Positions 1 to 8,868 of a stretch of 64,000 nt of DNA are shown here, in pieces. How positions within the stretch are numbered: the first letter of the stretch is position 1; the number at the start of each line of letters is the position of its first letter. The translations under genes were made by a program, and so were the position numbers. Source of the stretch: DATKYQ01 sp964640665 (lineage in GTDB: Bacteria; Myxococcota; B64-G9); contig CAZXHT010000008.1 in the NCBI GenBank assembly GCA_964640665.1, positions 1 to 64,000 on the forward strand, in the 5' to 3' direction. The notes under the pieces are model-generated. The model saw only the letters and a program-made list of their open reading frames with translations. It was not told the origin of the DNA and made no database searches.

Positions 1-150
1 GTGGTGTCTTGCCTGTTCGAATGGCCAGGTGAAAGTGATTGTCGAGCAACGACCAGGCATAGACAAATGCCGCACCACCCCTGCAAACAGCAGTCAACCG
101 TTGCAGGAAATCCTCCCGATCTTCATCACCCAGGAAGATCTTCCGCTATT
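1..150 (-). pseudogene. Remnant of a REP-associated (Y1/HUH) tyrosine transposase
   Basis: Read on the minus strand from about position 145 to the window edge, the translation contains KIFLGDEDREDFLQRL, then AFVYAWSLLDNHFHLAIRTG. This matches the N-terminal half of Y1 (IS200-like, RAYT) transposases, including the His-hydrophobic-His metal motif in NHFHL. The family normally has a start and an RG-I-x-R-R stretch upstream. Here the frame is closed by two nearby stops, and a trace of that stretch (GIA) lies in another frame just upstream, which implies an indel and loss of the start. The 3' part lies outside the window. I call it a broken copy. A sequencing indel is possible but would not restore the missing N-terminus. 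Confidence 0.6.
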
Positions 151-179
151 CCTAGGCAAGCTCAATGAGCCGCGGGCGC

Positions 180-1787
180 TTATCTGGGCTCCAGGATTGA
201 TCGGACTTTCTCGGACAGCGACTGGATCGAATACGGCTTCTGGATTATCCCCTGGCAGGCGCTATCATTTAGTTCGGGCAACTCTTCTTGAATGTCGCAG
301 CCCGTCGAGAAGAGAATCTTTTGATGCGCGTCGATGCTCGTGATGCGTCGGAAAACCGCCTTGCCGTCGATTTGGGGCATTATAACGTCCAGAATGACGA
401 GATCTACTTGCGGGCCTTCTTTTTCGTACACTTCGAGGGCCTGCGCCCCGCCGGCGGCCGTTATGACTCGATAGCCGAGTTTTCTCAGCATCGCCGTGCT
501 GGCATCCAGAACCACTTTGTCATCGTCGACAAGCAGGATCGTTCCGCTGCCCCGCTGCACCTCAAACGGCTTGGCCTGCATGCTTGCGGAATGTCCCTGG
601 CAGGCAGGAAGAAATAGATCGAAGACCGTACCGCGACCCAACTCGCTCTCGACGGTGATGAATCCACCGTGCCGGTTGATGATCCCGTAGGCCGAAGCCA
701 GTCCGAGGCCGGTGCCGACACCGCGCTCCTTGGTGGTGAAAAACGGCTCGAAGATTTTTTCCTTGGTGGCCTGGTCAATACCGCAGCCGCTGTCTTGTAC
801 CCTGATGCGTACGTACCTGCCCGGCTCGACGGAATAACGTTCTGCCTCTTGCGCGTCCAGTACCTGGTTGCTGGTCTCGATTGTCAGATCACCGCCTTCG
901 GGCATGGCATGCCATGCATTGACGAAGAGATTGATCAAGACTTGATCCATCTGGCCGCTGTCCACTTCCACCGGCCACAGACCTTCTTGCAGGTTTTCGT
1001 GCACTGCCAATTGTTTCTTGGCTCGCCCGAACATCTCGATGTTGTTCTTGGCCAGGATGTTCATGTCTGTCGGCCTGGCGTCATAGCTGCCTCTGCGGGC
1101 GAAACCCAGCAGCAGCCGGGTCAGGTTGGCGCCTTTGCCGATCTGTTTTTCAATTTCCGTCAACCTCGAAAACAACATGCTGTCCATGTCCACTTCGGAA
1201 AGCATGAGAGAGACATAACCCTGAATGCCCATCAACAGGTTGTTGAAATCATGCGCGATGCCGGCGGCCAGCGTACCGATGGCCTCCATTTTCTGCGCCC
1301 GGAAAAATTGCGCCTCGAGGCGTTTCTGGGGCGTCTCGTCGTGAAAAATAGTTATGATCAAGTTTTCTTTTCCAATGCGCATGCACCTTGAGAACATGTG
1401 GGAGTGAATCTCCGCGCCGTCCTTGCCGCGGAATATCATCGGCAAGCCCGCGATGTCATCGCTTTTTGAAAATTGATCGAGGAACTTTTGCCGATCCTCG
1501 CCCGAATAGAATCCCATCTCGGTCGTGGTCCGTCCGATCAGTTCGTCCTTGGAAAAACCGGTGATCTTCTCGAACATGGAGTTGACGTCCATGATTTTTC
1601 CGGAGGACTCTTCCGTCAGCGCGGCCGCGTTTGGAGACAGTTCAAAGATGGTTCTGAATCGTTGCTCACTCTCTCTCAGGGCGGCTTCGGTTTCGCAGAC
1701 GCCATCCGGTACCGACGAAAACACTTGATTTTCCTCATGCGACTTTCCCTCGGCCCGCGACCCGTGCCTATTTCCATGATTCGCCAT
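180..1787 (-). CDS. Cytoplasmic hybrid sensor histidine kinase (PAS-HisKA-HATPase-REC)
   Basis: The 535-residue protein probably senses a signal through a PAS domain (about 37-155), autophosphorylates and passes the phosphate to its own C-terminal receiver. The H-box reads IAHDFNNLL (His near residue 179). The ATPase domain has the N-box FVNAWHAMPEGG and glycine-rich GTGLGLA. The receiver (about 410-530) has the acidic DDD, the phospho-acceptor in VILDVIMP and the lysine in QKPYS. I see no membrane segment, so the input is likely cytosolic. The ATG at 1787 is preceded by GGAGG with 8-base spacing; a GTG nine bases earlier is less likely. It is the last gene of a leftward run after the activase (45-base gap). 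No separate DNA-binding response regulator is visible nearby, so its output is unknown. Confidence 0.9.
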   Translation of the reverse strand: MANHGNRHGSRAEGKSHEENQVFSSVPDGVCETEAALRESEQRFRTIFELSPNAAALTEESSGKIMDVNSMFEKITGFSKDELIGRTTTEMGFYSGEDRQKFLDQFSKSDDIAGLPMIFRGKDGAEIHSHMFSRCMRIGKENLIITIFHDETPQKRLEAQFFRAQKMEAIGTLAAGIAHDFNNLLMGIQGYVSLMLSEVDMDSMLFSRLTEIEKQIGKGANLTRLLLGFARRGSYDARPTDMNILAKNNIEMFGRAKKQLAVHENLQEGLWPVEVDSGQMDQVLINLFVNAWHAMPEGGDLTIETSNQVLDAQEAERYSVEPGRYVRIRVQDSGCGIDQATKEKIFEPFFTTKERGVGTGLGLASAYGIINRHGGFITVESELGRGTVFDLFLPACQGHSASMQAKPFEVQRGSGTILLVDDDKVVLDASTAMLRKLGYRVITAAGGAQALEVYEKEGPQVDLVILDVIMPQIDGKAVFRRITSIDAHQKILFSTGCDIQEELPELNDSACQGIIQKPYSIQSLSEKVRSILEPR

Positions 1788-1832
1788 CACACACACCTCC
1801 GTCCCCAGGTCGTTGAAAATTGGCCCTGAGCC

Positions 1833-4800
1833 TCAGATACAAGACCGACTATGAAACACATATTTCCGCTGTCGTATTCCTCCCGATCTGTCATGTCCCG
1901 CCGGCCGGTGCGCTGCCAGTTCGAGGTAGGGCGCTACCACTTCATTCTTTGACGCCGCGGTTCCGTCGTAGGTCACGGTGACCACCGGCACGCCCGTCTG
2001 GCGCTCGATCTCGCGCGACATGGCCTCGGTTACCAGCGAGGGACAACAGAAGGCCGGATTGCTCTGGACGAAGAGGGCCAGATCGGGATAACGCTCCATC
2101 AAGTGGAAGATTTTCAGCAAGTTGTCGAAACTCTCGCCGGTGTGGTAGCCGCTGACGTGGAAGCGCGCGAGGATCTCCTCGCTCTTCTGGCCTTGAATGG
2201 AGGGCCTCAAGTCTCCAAGCACCCGGGCGAACTCCCGGCGGAAGGGAAGTTCGAGCAGGTCCATGCCAAAGGCGAACGGGGCCGATAGCAGCACGTCCTT
2301 GTAGAGACCCTCGCGCAGCCATTTGCGCAGGTACGGCTTGGCGATGATGCGGATGTACTCGGAATATGGCGTGGTGACCACCTCGCCGCCGTGCGCCTCG
2401 ATGACCCGGTTCAGGTCCTGGTTCAGCACGTCGTTGTCGCGCGAGTAGAGATCGCCGAAGACGGCCACCTTTGGCCGCCGCTCGCCGGCCGTCTCGATCG
2501 CTAGAAAATTCTCTACCACCCGGCGGACGGACTTCATTTTGGGTATCCGGCCCAGAATCGCACTACGGAATACCTCCAGTCCATCACCAGTGGCGCGATC
2601 GACCTCTCCGGCGTGCACCTCGTAGGGCCTCAGGCGGCACTGCATCCGTCGCAACATGCCGCCGAAAAGGAAAGCGAAGAAGGCGTTCAACGTGGCGCGC
2701 GGCGAGACGTCTATTGCGCTGGTCTCGCCTTCGTAGATTGCTGTTCGTTCGAAGCCGCCGCCGATGGTCTCGAGTAAACCCTTGGCATACTGCGGGTAGA
2801 AGCAGATGTTACAGCCAATCGAGGAGCACGGCAGCCAAAGGGCGCAGCGGGCCGGGTCAAGATCGCGGGCGCGAACCGTCTGAGTAAACTCATGAACGAT
2901 GATGCTGATCGGTATGCATTGGCCGGTGTTGTGAGAGAGGCTCTGCTGGATCAGATCGTGGCTTTCGTCTATCAATTGGGCGTCGATGCCCACCTCGCGC
3001 AGGCCGGCTGTGAAAAGCGGACTGGCCAGCGTGTCCCAGGGCGGAACCAGCAGAGTGCGGCCATCCAGGTCGCGCGTCATTTTTGGCACGCGCGGCAGGC
3101 GTGCGCGGTTGGCCGCCGGTTTGGCGCCGCGGTAGTGGTTGCGGAAAGATTGCAAAGCCGCCTCGATGCGCGTCTCGTAGCCGACCTGTGAATCGTGCTC
3201 GTCGAGTTGCAGAATCAGATGAGGCTTTCCGCGCGCGTTCATCAGGCGCCGGAAGTACTCGATGATGCAGGCATCGGGCGTGCACTTGAAGGAAGTCAGC
3301 ATTATCGGGTATAGCCCGGGCGTGCGGGCCACTCTGTCGGCCGCTGCCAGCATCTTGCGGACGTTGTGCCACTTGGCCGCTCGCAGCAGATCGGCGATCT
3401 CGCCCGTGTCGTCCGCCGTGGACGGCGCCAGCATGTCCTGGTAGAAAGTCTTGATACCCATCCGGGACAGGATCTCGGGAATGCCCTTGTTCATCCGCGG
3501 CGCGTAGACGGTATAGGGCCTGCCCAGCAGCACTACGGCCAGTTCGTCCCGTCCGGCCAACTGCTCCCGCATGACCAGTGGCCAACTCGCCAGGCGCTGG
3601 TCGAAGAAGGCCCGTGCCTTTTTATAGGCCCGGACCACCTGCGATCTTTTCAGGCCGGGTCCGAAAGCGCGCGTCAGCGAGCGCTGTAACTCGGACCATG
3701 ATCCGAAGGTTCGTGCGCCGACGTGCAAGACAGGCATCAGGCACTTGTCGGCCAATCCCGCAATCTGCAGGTTGGCTGTCAGTGAGGGCGCGTACTGGGT
3801 GTAGTAGCAGTACTGGCTTCGCTCGCCGCTCTTGGAGCGCTCCGCCTCGAGATAGAAAGGAGTGAATATGAAATCCGCGCGTTCGGCGAGATCGGCCACG
3901 TGTGCGTGCCAGGCGGATATTGGGGCGCAAAATTCCGCCTGAGCGAGCTGTTTACCGCGGCCAACCGGGTCGTCGAGTTTTTCACTGGTGACCGTGCGCA
4001 CTCCGAGTTGATCGAAGAACTTCTTCCAGAAAGGCAACTCCTCGAGCATATAGAGAGCGGCCGGCAGGCCGATGCGCAGGTCGTGTCGCGGGGGGTTGCC
4101 TTTAAACCGAAAATGTCGCGCGCGGGCCTTGAGCAGGTCGAATCCCGAACGGTTGGCGGACACGAAACGCTCGTCTTGCGGGTCGCGCCCGCACAGGTAG
4201 CCGTAGCCTACCTGTTGCCCGCGCACCTCGGCGATGCGCAGCTTGCAATGGTTCTGGCACAGATCGCAGATCTCGCCGCGCACCGGAATGTGCTCGGCGT
4301 AGAGATCGAGGCCCCGGAAGGAACTCGTGCCGAGTGAGTTCCCGGCCCGCGAGCGCAACTCGATTGCCACACCCAGCGCGCCCGTCAAATGACAGTAGCG
4401 CGAAACCCGGATCGGCTTTACGAGTTTCTGCTCGAAGGCTGCCACCAGCGAGCGGTTCTTGGCCGTGGCACCCTGGAAGCAAATGTGTTGCCCGATGCTT
4501 CCCGCGCGAGCCACCTTGAGCAAGTAGTTGTCGCGCACCGCGTGCAGCACGGAGCACAGCACTTCGTCCAATTGGTAGCCGTCGGACAGGAACTGGTTGA
4601 TGTCGCGCTCCATGAACACCGTGCAGCGGTCGCTGGCCAGCGGCGCCCGCCGGCCCGCGCTGCGCTCGGAAATTTCCTCAAGCGGGCAACCCAGGCGCGC
4701 CGCCTGCTCCTCGATGAAGCTGCCCGTCCCGGCCGCGCAGACGTGGTTCATGATCGACTGGGTGACACTGCCGTTCTGCAGGATGGTGAACTTGGCGTCC

Positions 4801-6155
4801 TGGCCGCCGATCTCGATGATCGTGTCCACATCGGGATCGAGCCGCACCGCCGCGCGGGCGTGGGCGGTGATCTCGTCGAGAACCAGGTCGGCGCCTATTA
4901 GTGCGCCGATGAACTTGCGCCCCGAGCCGGTGACTCCGGCGCCGGCTACGCTCAGTCGGATATCGGCCCGCCGGGACCAATCGCTGACGGCCTCCAGGAT
5001 GGCCTGCATCGCCGGCAGCGGCCGTCCCGCGGTGCGGGTGTAGAAACCGGCCAGCACACCAAGGCCCTCGTCCCCCTCCACCGGTCGCGCGCCTTCGTCG
5101 GCCAGCAACAGGGCGGCCTTGGTCGACGTGGAGCCGATATCCACCCCCAGGTAGACCACATATTCCCGAGCGGGTTCGACTGTCCGGTAGATGTCAACCT
5201 CCACCTCCGCCGGCGACTGCGCTTGACGCGGTTGGTAGGTATAGTTTTCGACGCCGGCAAACTCGGGATAGCTGCCGCGGGTAGTCTCGATCGGTGGATA
5301 GTAGGACTTATTGGAAGCGCCCTCCAGGCGCACTAACTTTTCTGTGGGAAGTGGCGCGCCGCACGGAGGCGCTTCCAACTCGCCACGCCGCATGGCGGCC
5401 AGCAGGTCGATGGCGGCCCCGTAAGCCCCGTAGACAGAAGCGTGCTCGTCCACCAGTAGTGGGCGGTCCAGTAATTCGTGCATGTGCTTGACGACGGCCG
5501 AGTTGTTGGCCACGCCGCCGGCGAAGACGATGGAGCCGGGAGGCGGCTGGTCTGCAAATAATGCGTCGTGCACGTTGACCGCCAGGCCGCGGCAGAGTCC
5601 ATCGCAGATGGCCTCCAGGGGAAACCCTTCCTGCTGCGCGTGGACCAGATCGGTCTTTGCGAAAACGGCGCAGCGAGTGGCGATGCGAGGTCTGTCGCCC
5701 CTACTACGCATGGCGGTTGCGGCCAGCGCGGCGCTGTCGGAAAGCCCCAGGCGCCGGGCCTGCTGGTCGAGAAAGCTTCCGGTCCCAGCGGCGCACAAAC
5801 TGTTGAAACGGCTCTCGCGGTAGCTGCCATCGGGCCTGAATAGCGACAGGCTGAACTTCTCGCCGCCCACTACAAGCAGAGCCCCCAGCCCCGGGTGAAA
5901 TGCCAAAGCAGCGCGGATGGCGGCCACCAGATTATCGACCCGGCGCGTTGAGCGGATCACCCGAGGGCTGGAGGTGGTGGCGGCAATGAGTCCTGTTGCG
6001 GGCCTGGCGAACTCGCCGAGACAGTCGGCGTACGTTCCGGCGACGTCTCCCGCGTGGGGTCGGCTTACGAAATGCAAGATGCGACCCTGCTCGTCAACCT
6101 CGGCCAGCGCCAGGCTTACCGCGCCGATATCGACGCCCAGGATGCCGGTCTCCAT
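1833..6155 (-). CDS. Fused acyl-CoA dehydratase activase (BcrAD/BadFG x2 + DUF2229 + HgdB-like region)
   Basis: This very long protein (1440 residues) belongs to the ATP-dependent activators of 2-hydroxyacyl-CoA dehydratases and benzoyl-CoA reductases, which push one electron onto the partner enzyme at the cost of ATP. There are two ASKHA ATPase domains: residues about 5-265 (GVDIGAVS) and 330-600 (GVDIGSTSTK). Each has the paired cysteines that bridge a [4Fe-4S] cluster between subunits (CAAGTGSF plus TRCAVF or SDRCTVF). Then follow a DUF2229-type segment and a Cys-containing C-terminal region resembling dehydratase subunits. No separate dehydratase alpha/beta genes are visible. The ATG at 6155 has GGAGG ten bases upstream and sits right before the first ATPase domain. 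An alternative ATG at 6197 overlaps the lyase stop as ATGA and would couple translation. The substrate cannot be told. Confidence 0.85.
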   Translation of the reverse strand: METGILGVDIGAVSLALAEVDEQGRILHFVSRPHAGDVAGTYADCLGEFARPATGLIAATTSSPRVIRSTRRVDNLVAAIRAALAFHPGLGALLVVGGEKFSLSLFRPDGSYRESRFNSLCAAGTGSFLDQQARRLGLSDSAALAATAMRSRGDRPRIATRCAVFAKTDLVHAQQEGFPLEAICDGLCRGLAVNVHDALFADQPPPGSIVFAGGVANNSAVVKHMHELLDRPLLVDEHASVYGAYGAAIDLLAAMRRGELEAPPCGAPLPTEKLVRLEGASNKSYYPPIETTRGSYPEFAGVENYTYQPRQAQSPAEVEVDIYRTVEPAREYVVYLGVDIGSTSTKAALLLADEGARPVEGDEGLGVLAGFYTRTAGRPLPAMQAILEAVSDWSRRADIRLSVAGAGVTGSGRKFIGALIGADLVLDEITAHARAAVRLDPDVDTIIEIGGQDAKFTILQNGSVTQSIMNHVCAAGTGSFIEEQAARLGCPLEEISERSAGRRAPLASDRCTVFMERDINQFLSDGYQLDEVLCSVLHAVRDNYLLKVARAGSIGQHICFQGATAKNRSLVAAFEQKLVKPIRVSRYCHLTGALGVAIELRSRAGNSLGTSSFRGLDLYAEHIPVRGEICDLCQNHCKLRIAEVRGQQVGYGYLCGRDPQDERFVSANRSGFDLLKARARHFRFKGNPPRHDLRIGLPAALYMLEELPFWKKFFDQLGVRTVTSEKLDDPVGRGKQLAQAEFCAPISAWHAHVADLAERADFIFTPFYLEAERSKSGERSQYCYYTQYAPSLTANLQIAGLADKCLMPVLHVGARTFGSWSELQRSLTRAFGPGLKRSQVVRAYKKARAFFDQRLASWPLVMREQLAGRDELAVVLLGRPYTVYAPRMNKGIPEILSRMGIKTFYQDMLAPSTADDTGEIADLLRAAKWHNVRKMLAAADRVARTPGLYPIMLTSFKCTPDACIIEYFRRLMNARGKPHLILQLDEHDSQVGYETRIEAALQSFRNHYRGAKPAANRARLPRVPKMTRDLDGRTLLVPPWDTLASPLFTAGLREVGIDAQLIDESHDLIQQSLSHNTGQCIPISIIVHEFTQTVRARDLDPARCALWLPCSSIGCNICFYPQYAKGLLETIGGGFERTAIYEGETSAIDVSPRATLNAFFAFLFGGMLRRMQCRLRPYEVHAGEVDRATGDGLEVFRSAILGRIPKMKSVRRVVENFLAIETAGERRPKVAVFGDLYSRDNDVLNQDLNRVIEAHGGEVVTTPYSEYIRIIAKPYLRKWLREGLYKDVLLSAPFAFGMDLLELPFRREFARVLGDLRPSIQGQKSEEILARFHVSGYHTGESFDNLLKIFHLMERYPDLALFVQSNPAFCCPSLVTEAMSREIERQTGVPVVTVTYDGTAASKNEVVAPYLELAAHRPAGHDRSGGIRQRKYVFHSRSCI

Positions 6156-6193
6156 GCTCGACGATCCTCCAGTGGGTGGTGCGGACCGGACCT

Positions 6194-7717
6194 TCATTCC
6201 AACTGGCCCGCGGCCTCCTCCACTTCGGCAAGCAACTCGCCCGAACGCAGCACCTCTACCATGGTGTTGTGGTCATCGAACAGCGGGCGATCGTCGCCGA
6301 GATGCTCGACGTGCCGGCGGACGACGGCTTGCGCGGCGGCGACGCCCCGGCCGGGCTTCAGAGGGGCGCGCAGATCGAGCGCCTGGGCGCCGGCGATCAG
6401 CTCGATGGCCAGCACGCCCAGGCCGTTTTCGTGTATCTGGCGCGTCTTGAGCGAGGTGTTCATGCCCATCGAGACGAAGTCTTCCTGGTCGGCGGCGGCC
6501 GGGATGGACTGGTTGGCGGCCGGCTGGCTGAGAATGCGGCTCTCGACGCACAGCATGCCCGCGGTGTACTGGCTGAGCATCAGGCCAGAGTGCATGCCGG
6601 CTCCCTCGGATAAAAAAGGCGGCAGGCCGATCGACAGGGCCGGGTTCAAAAGCCGGTTGAGCCTTCTCTCGGAGAGGACCGAGATCATCGAGACGGCCGT
6701 GCCGACCATTTCTGTCGGCAGGCTGACCGGTGTGCCCTGGAAGTTGGCGCCGGTGAGCACGGCGTTGTCTTCCCAGATGAAGACGGGATTGTCACCCACG
6801 CCGTTCAACTCGATCTCGATCTGCGAGCGGGCGTAGGCGACCGCGTCCCGGGCGGCGCCGGTCACCTGCGGGGTCGAGCGCATCGAGTAGGCGTCCTGAA
6901 CCTTCTTGCCCTTCTGGGCCAGGATCTGGGAACCTTCGGTCAGTTTGAGGATGTTGTGCGCGGAGGCCACGGCGCCCAAAAAGCCGCGCTCGGTGTGCAG
7001 CCGCGAGTCGTAGGGGTTCATGTTGGCCTTGAGGCATTCGAGCGTGGTGGCTGCGGCGATCTCGCTGATTTTAAGGAAGCGCTCGACGTCGTAGACGACA
7101 AGGGCGGCCATGGCCGTCAGCATATTCGAGCCGTTGATCGAAGCCAACCCGTCGCGCGCCTCGAAGGTGATAGGCTGGATACCGGCCTGCCGCATGGCCT
7201 CGAGGCCCGACAGACGCTTGCCCTTGTAGAAGGCCTCACCCTCGCCGATCAGCACCAGGGCCATCTGGGCCATCGGCGCCAGGTCGCCGCAGGCCCCGAC
7301 CGAGCCCTTCTCGCACACCACAGGCGTGACACCCTTGTTGAGCATCTCGACAAACGTTCGCGTGACTACCGGGCGCTGGCCCGAGTGCCCGTGGCAGTGG
7401 ACGTTGATGCGCGAGGTCATGGCGCCGCGCACGACCTCTTCGGGCATGGGCTTGCCGATCCCGGCGGCGTGGCTGTAGACCAGGAAGCGCTGGTACTTTT
7501 GCACCTGGTCGTCGTTCAGTACTACCTCAGAAAACTCGCCGATGCCGGTGTTGACGCCGTACATGATCTCGTGGGCGTCGATCTTCTTCTGCAGCATGGC
7601 GCGGCAGTTGTCGATCTTCTCCCAGCATTGCTCGGCCACTTCGAGCGGTTGGCGGTCGCGGGCGACCGCTGTCAGTTTTTCGATGGTCAAGGATTGTCCG
7701 TCGAGGACGATGGTCAT
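6194..7717 (-). CDS. Histidine/aromatic amino-acid ammonia-lyase (MIO family) with an Ala-Cys-Gly triad
   Basis: The enzyme should eliminate ammonia from an amino acid to give an alpha,beta-unsaturated acid (urocanate if the substrate is histidine). The 507 residues fit the family length. Family motifs include GVNTGIG, YSHAAGIG (Ser-His, as in histidine lyases rather than the His-Leu or Phe-Leu of Tyr/Phe lyases), GACGDLAP, NGVGDNP and NQSIPAAADQEDFVSMG. The MIO cofactor forms from an internal Ala-Ser-Gly; here the triad at 142-144 is Ala-Cys-Gly (Cys codon 7289-7291). No other hut genes are nearby, so hutH is not assigned. The start is set by GGAGG six bases before ATG 7717; the open frame runs on upstream but that part looks non-coding. 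It is the first gene of a leftward operon with the activase. Confidence 0.88.
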   Translation of the reverse strand: MTIVLDGQSLTIEKLTAVARDRQPLEVAEQCWEKIDNCRAMLQKKIDAHEIMYGVNTGIGEFSEVVLNDDQVQKYQRFLVYSHAAGIGKPMPEEVVRGAMTSRINVHCHGHSGQRPVVTRTFVEMLNKGVTPVVCEKGSVGACGDLAPMAQMALVLIGEGEAFYKGKRLSGLEAMRQAGIQPITFEARDGLASINGSNMLTAMAALVVYDVERFLKISEIAAATTLECLKANMNPYDSRLHTERGFLGAVASAHNILKLTEGSQILAQKGKKVQDAYSMRSTPQVTGAARDAVAYARSQIEIELNGVGDNPVFIWEDNAVLTGANFQGTPVSLPTEMVGTAVSMISVLSERRLNRLLNPALSIGLPPFLSEGAGMHSGLMLSQYTAGMLCVESRILSQPAANQSIPAAADQEDFVSMGMNTSLKTRQIHENGLGVLAIELIAGAQALDLRAPLKPGRGVAAAQAVVRRHVEHLGDDRPLFDDHNTMVEVLRSGELLAEVEEAAGQLE

Positions 7718-7821
7718 AAGACACCTCCAGGCAGCGGCACCGGAAGAATTCTCCCGGCACGGGTTGTATCTCGCCCACCCGCCCCGCTGCAACCGGAGAC
7801 ACCCCGGTCCGCGCAAGGCCG

Positions 7822-7850
7822 ATCATTCTCGGAAGTCTCGGAGAAGTCAA
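7822..7850 (-). promoter_or_regulatory. Candidate sigma-70-type promoter for the ammonia-lyase operon
   Basis: On the minus strand TTGACT (7845-7850) and AATGAT (7822-7827) are separated by 17 bases, about 100 bases upstream of the lyase start. The match is 5/6 and 4/6 to consensus, with nothing else to confirm it. Confidence 0.4.
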
Positions 7851-7876
7851 GTCTTGTTTGAAGCCTGGTTTGAAGA

Positions 7877-7905
7877 TTGACAGTCAGTGACGGGAAAGGT
7901 AGAAA
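7877..7905 (+). promoter_or_regulatory. Promoter for the thi operon
   Basis: A perfect -35 box TTGACA (7877-7882), a 17-base spacer and TAGAAA (7900-7905) would start transcription near 7912. That is only a few bases before the first stem of the TPP riboswitch, which is the expected arrangement. Confidence 0.65.
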
Positions 7906-7914
7906 CGATCCAGT

Positions 7915-7997
7915 CATGGATTGGGGGTGGCCCCAGCGGGCCTGAGAGAAAACCCCAGGAACTTGATCCGGGTAGTGCCGGCGGAAGGAAATCCATG
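7915..7997 (+). promoter_or_regulatory. TPP (THI-box) riboswitch
   Basis: The conserved THI-box pieces occur in order: GGGGGTG, then CCTGAGAG, then CTTGATCCGGGTAGTGCCGG followed by CGGAAGGAAAT. The closing stem P1 is a perfect 8-base pairing of 7915-7922 with 7990-7997. It sits between a good promoter and thiM, so thiamine pyrophosphate binding should switch the operon off. The identification rests on sequence and P1 pairing seen directly. Confidence 0.95.
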
Positions 7998-8025
7998 GCC
8001 GTGATTGTGTGGCTTCCTTGTCCTC

Positions 8026-8049
8026 CTTCCGCGCGCTGCCCCGCGGAGG
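8026..8049 (+). promoter_or_regulatory. Hairpin that can hide the thiM ribosome binding site
   Basis: CTTCCGCG (8026-8033) can pair with CGCGGAGG (8042-8049, one G-U pair) around an 8-base loop. The 3' arm contains the GGAGG that serves thiM six bases before its ATG. No run of U follows. This suggests the riboswitch acts on translation rather than by termination, as in many Gram-negative THI elements. The pairing is read by eye and its stability was not computed. Confidence 0.5.
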
Positions 8050-8055
8050 TTCTAT

Positions 8056-8868
8056 ATGACGGACTGGCCGGAAAAAGCAGCCGAACTCGCCGGGCTGGTG
8101 CGCGAGAAGCGGCCCATGATTCATCACCTGACCAATGACGTGGTCACTAACCTGACGGCTAACGCGACCCTGTGCCTGGGCGCGGCTCCGGTCATGGCTC
8201 CCTGCCAGCGCGAGGTCGAAGAGATGGTCTCGTTCGCCGGCGCCTTGCTGCTCAACATCGGTACGCTGGACGACGCCCTGGTGCAGAGCATGCTGACCGC
8301 CGGGCGCAAGGCAAACGATCTGGGCGTGCCGGTGGTGCTCGACCCGGTTGGCGCGGGAGCGACATCGCTCAGGACGGATGCGGCCAAAAAGATCATGGCT
8401 GAAGTGCGCCTTTCAGTACTGCGCGGAAACGCCGGCGAGGTGTTGACCCTGGCGGGCGCCGGCGGCAAGGTGCGCGGTGTTGATTCGCAAGACTCTATTG
8501 GCGAGCGCGATTCGCTGGTGGCCGAATTCGCCGTACAACGCGGATTCACGGTGGCCGTCACCGGGCCGATTGATCTGGTGACCGACGGGCGGCGCATGGT
8601 CAAGATCAAAAACGGGCATCCCATGTTGGGGCAGGTGACCGGCACCGGCTGTTCGGCGACTACAGCCGTTGCGGCCTTTCTGGCGGCCGCCCCCGACCAA
8701 CCCTGCCAGGCGAGCGCCTGTGCGCTGGCGGTATTCGGCCTGGCCGCCGAACGGGCCGCGGGCCGGGCCGCAGGGCCCGGGACTTTCGTACCGTTGCTGC
8801 TCGACGATCTCGCCAACATGGACGCCGCGGCCATAAGGAAGGGTGTGCGTATCGAGGAGACGGTTTGA
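8056..8868 (+). CDS. thiM: Hydroxyethylthiazole kinase
   Basis: ThiM phosphorylates 4-methyl-5-(2-hydroxyethyl)thiazole, which lets the cell salvage the thiazole half of thiamine. The 270-residue length is typical. Recognisable motifs are HHLTNDVVTNLTANATL near the N-terminus, VVLDPVGAGAT, and the C-terminal GTGCSATTAVAAF of this ribokinase-like family. The ATG at 8056 follows GGAGG by six bases; an upstream in-frame ATG lies inside the leader and is unlikely. It is the first gene of the riboswitch-controlled operon and overlaps thiE by four bases. Confidence 0.95.
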   Translation: MTDWPEKAAELAGLVREKRPMIHHLTNDVVTNLTANATLCLGAAPVMAPCQREVEEMVSFAGALLLNIGTLDDALVQSMLTAGRKANDLGVPVVLDPVGAGATSLRTDAAKKIMAEVRLSVLRGNAGEVLTLAGAGGKVRGVDSQDSIGERDSLVAEFAVQRGFTVAVTGPIDLVTDGRRMVKIKNGHPMLGQVTGTGCSATTAVAAFLAAAPDQPCQASACALAVFGLAAERAAGRAAGPGTFVPLLLDDLANMDAAAIRKGVRIEETV

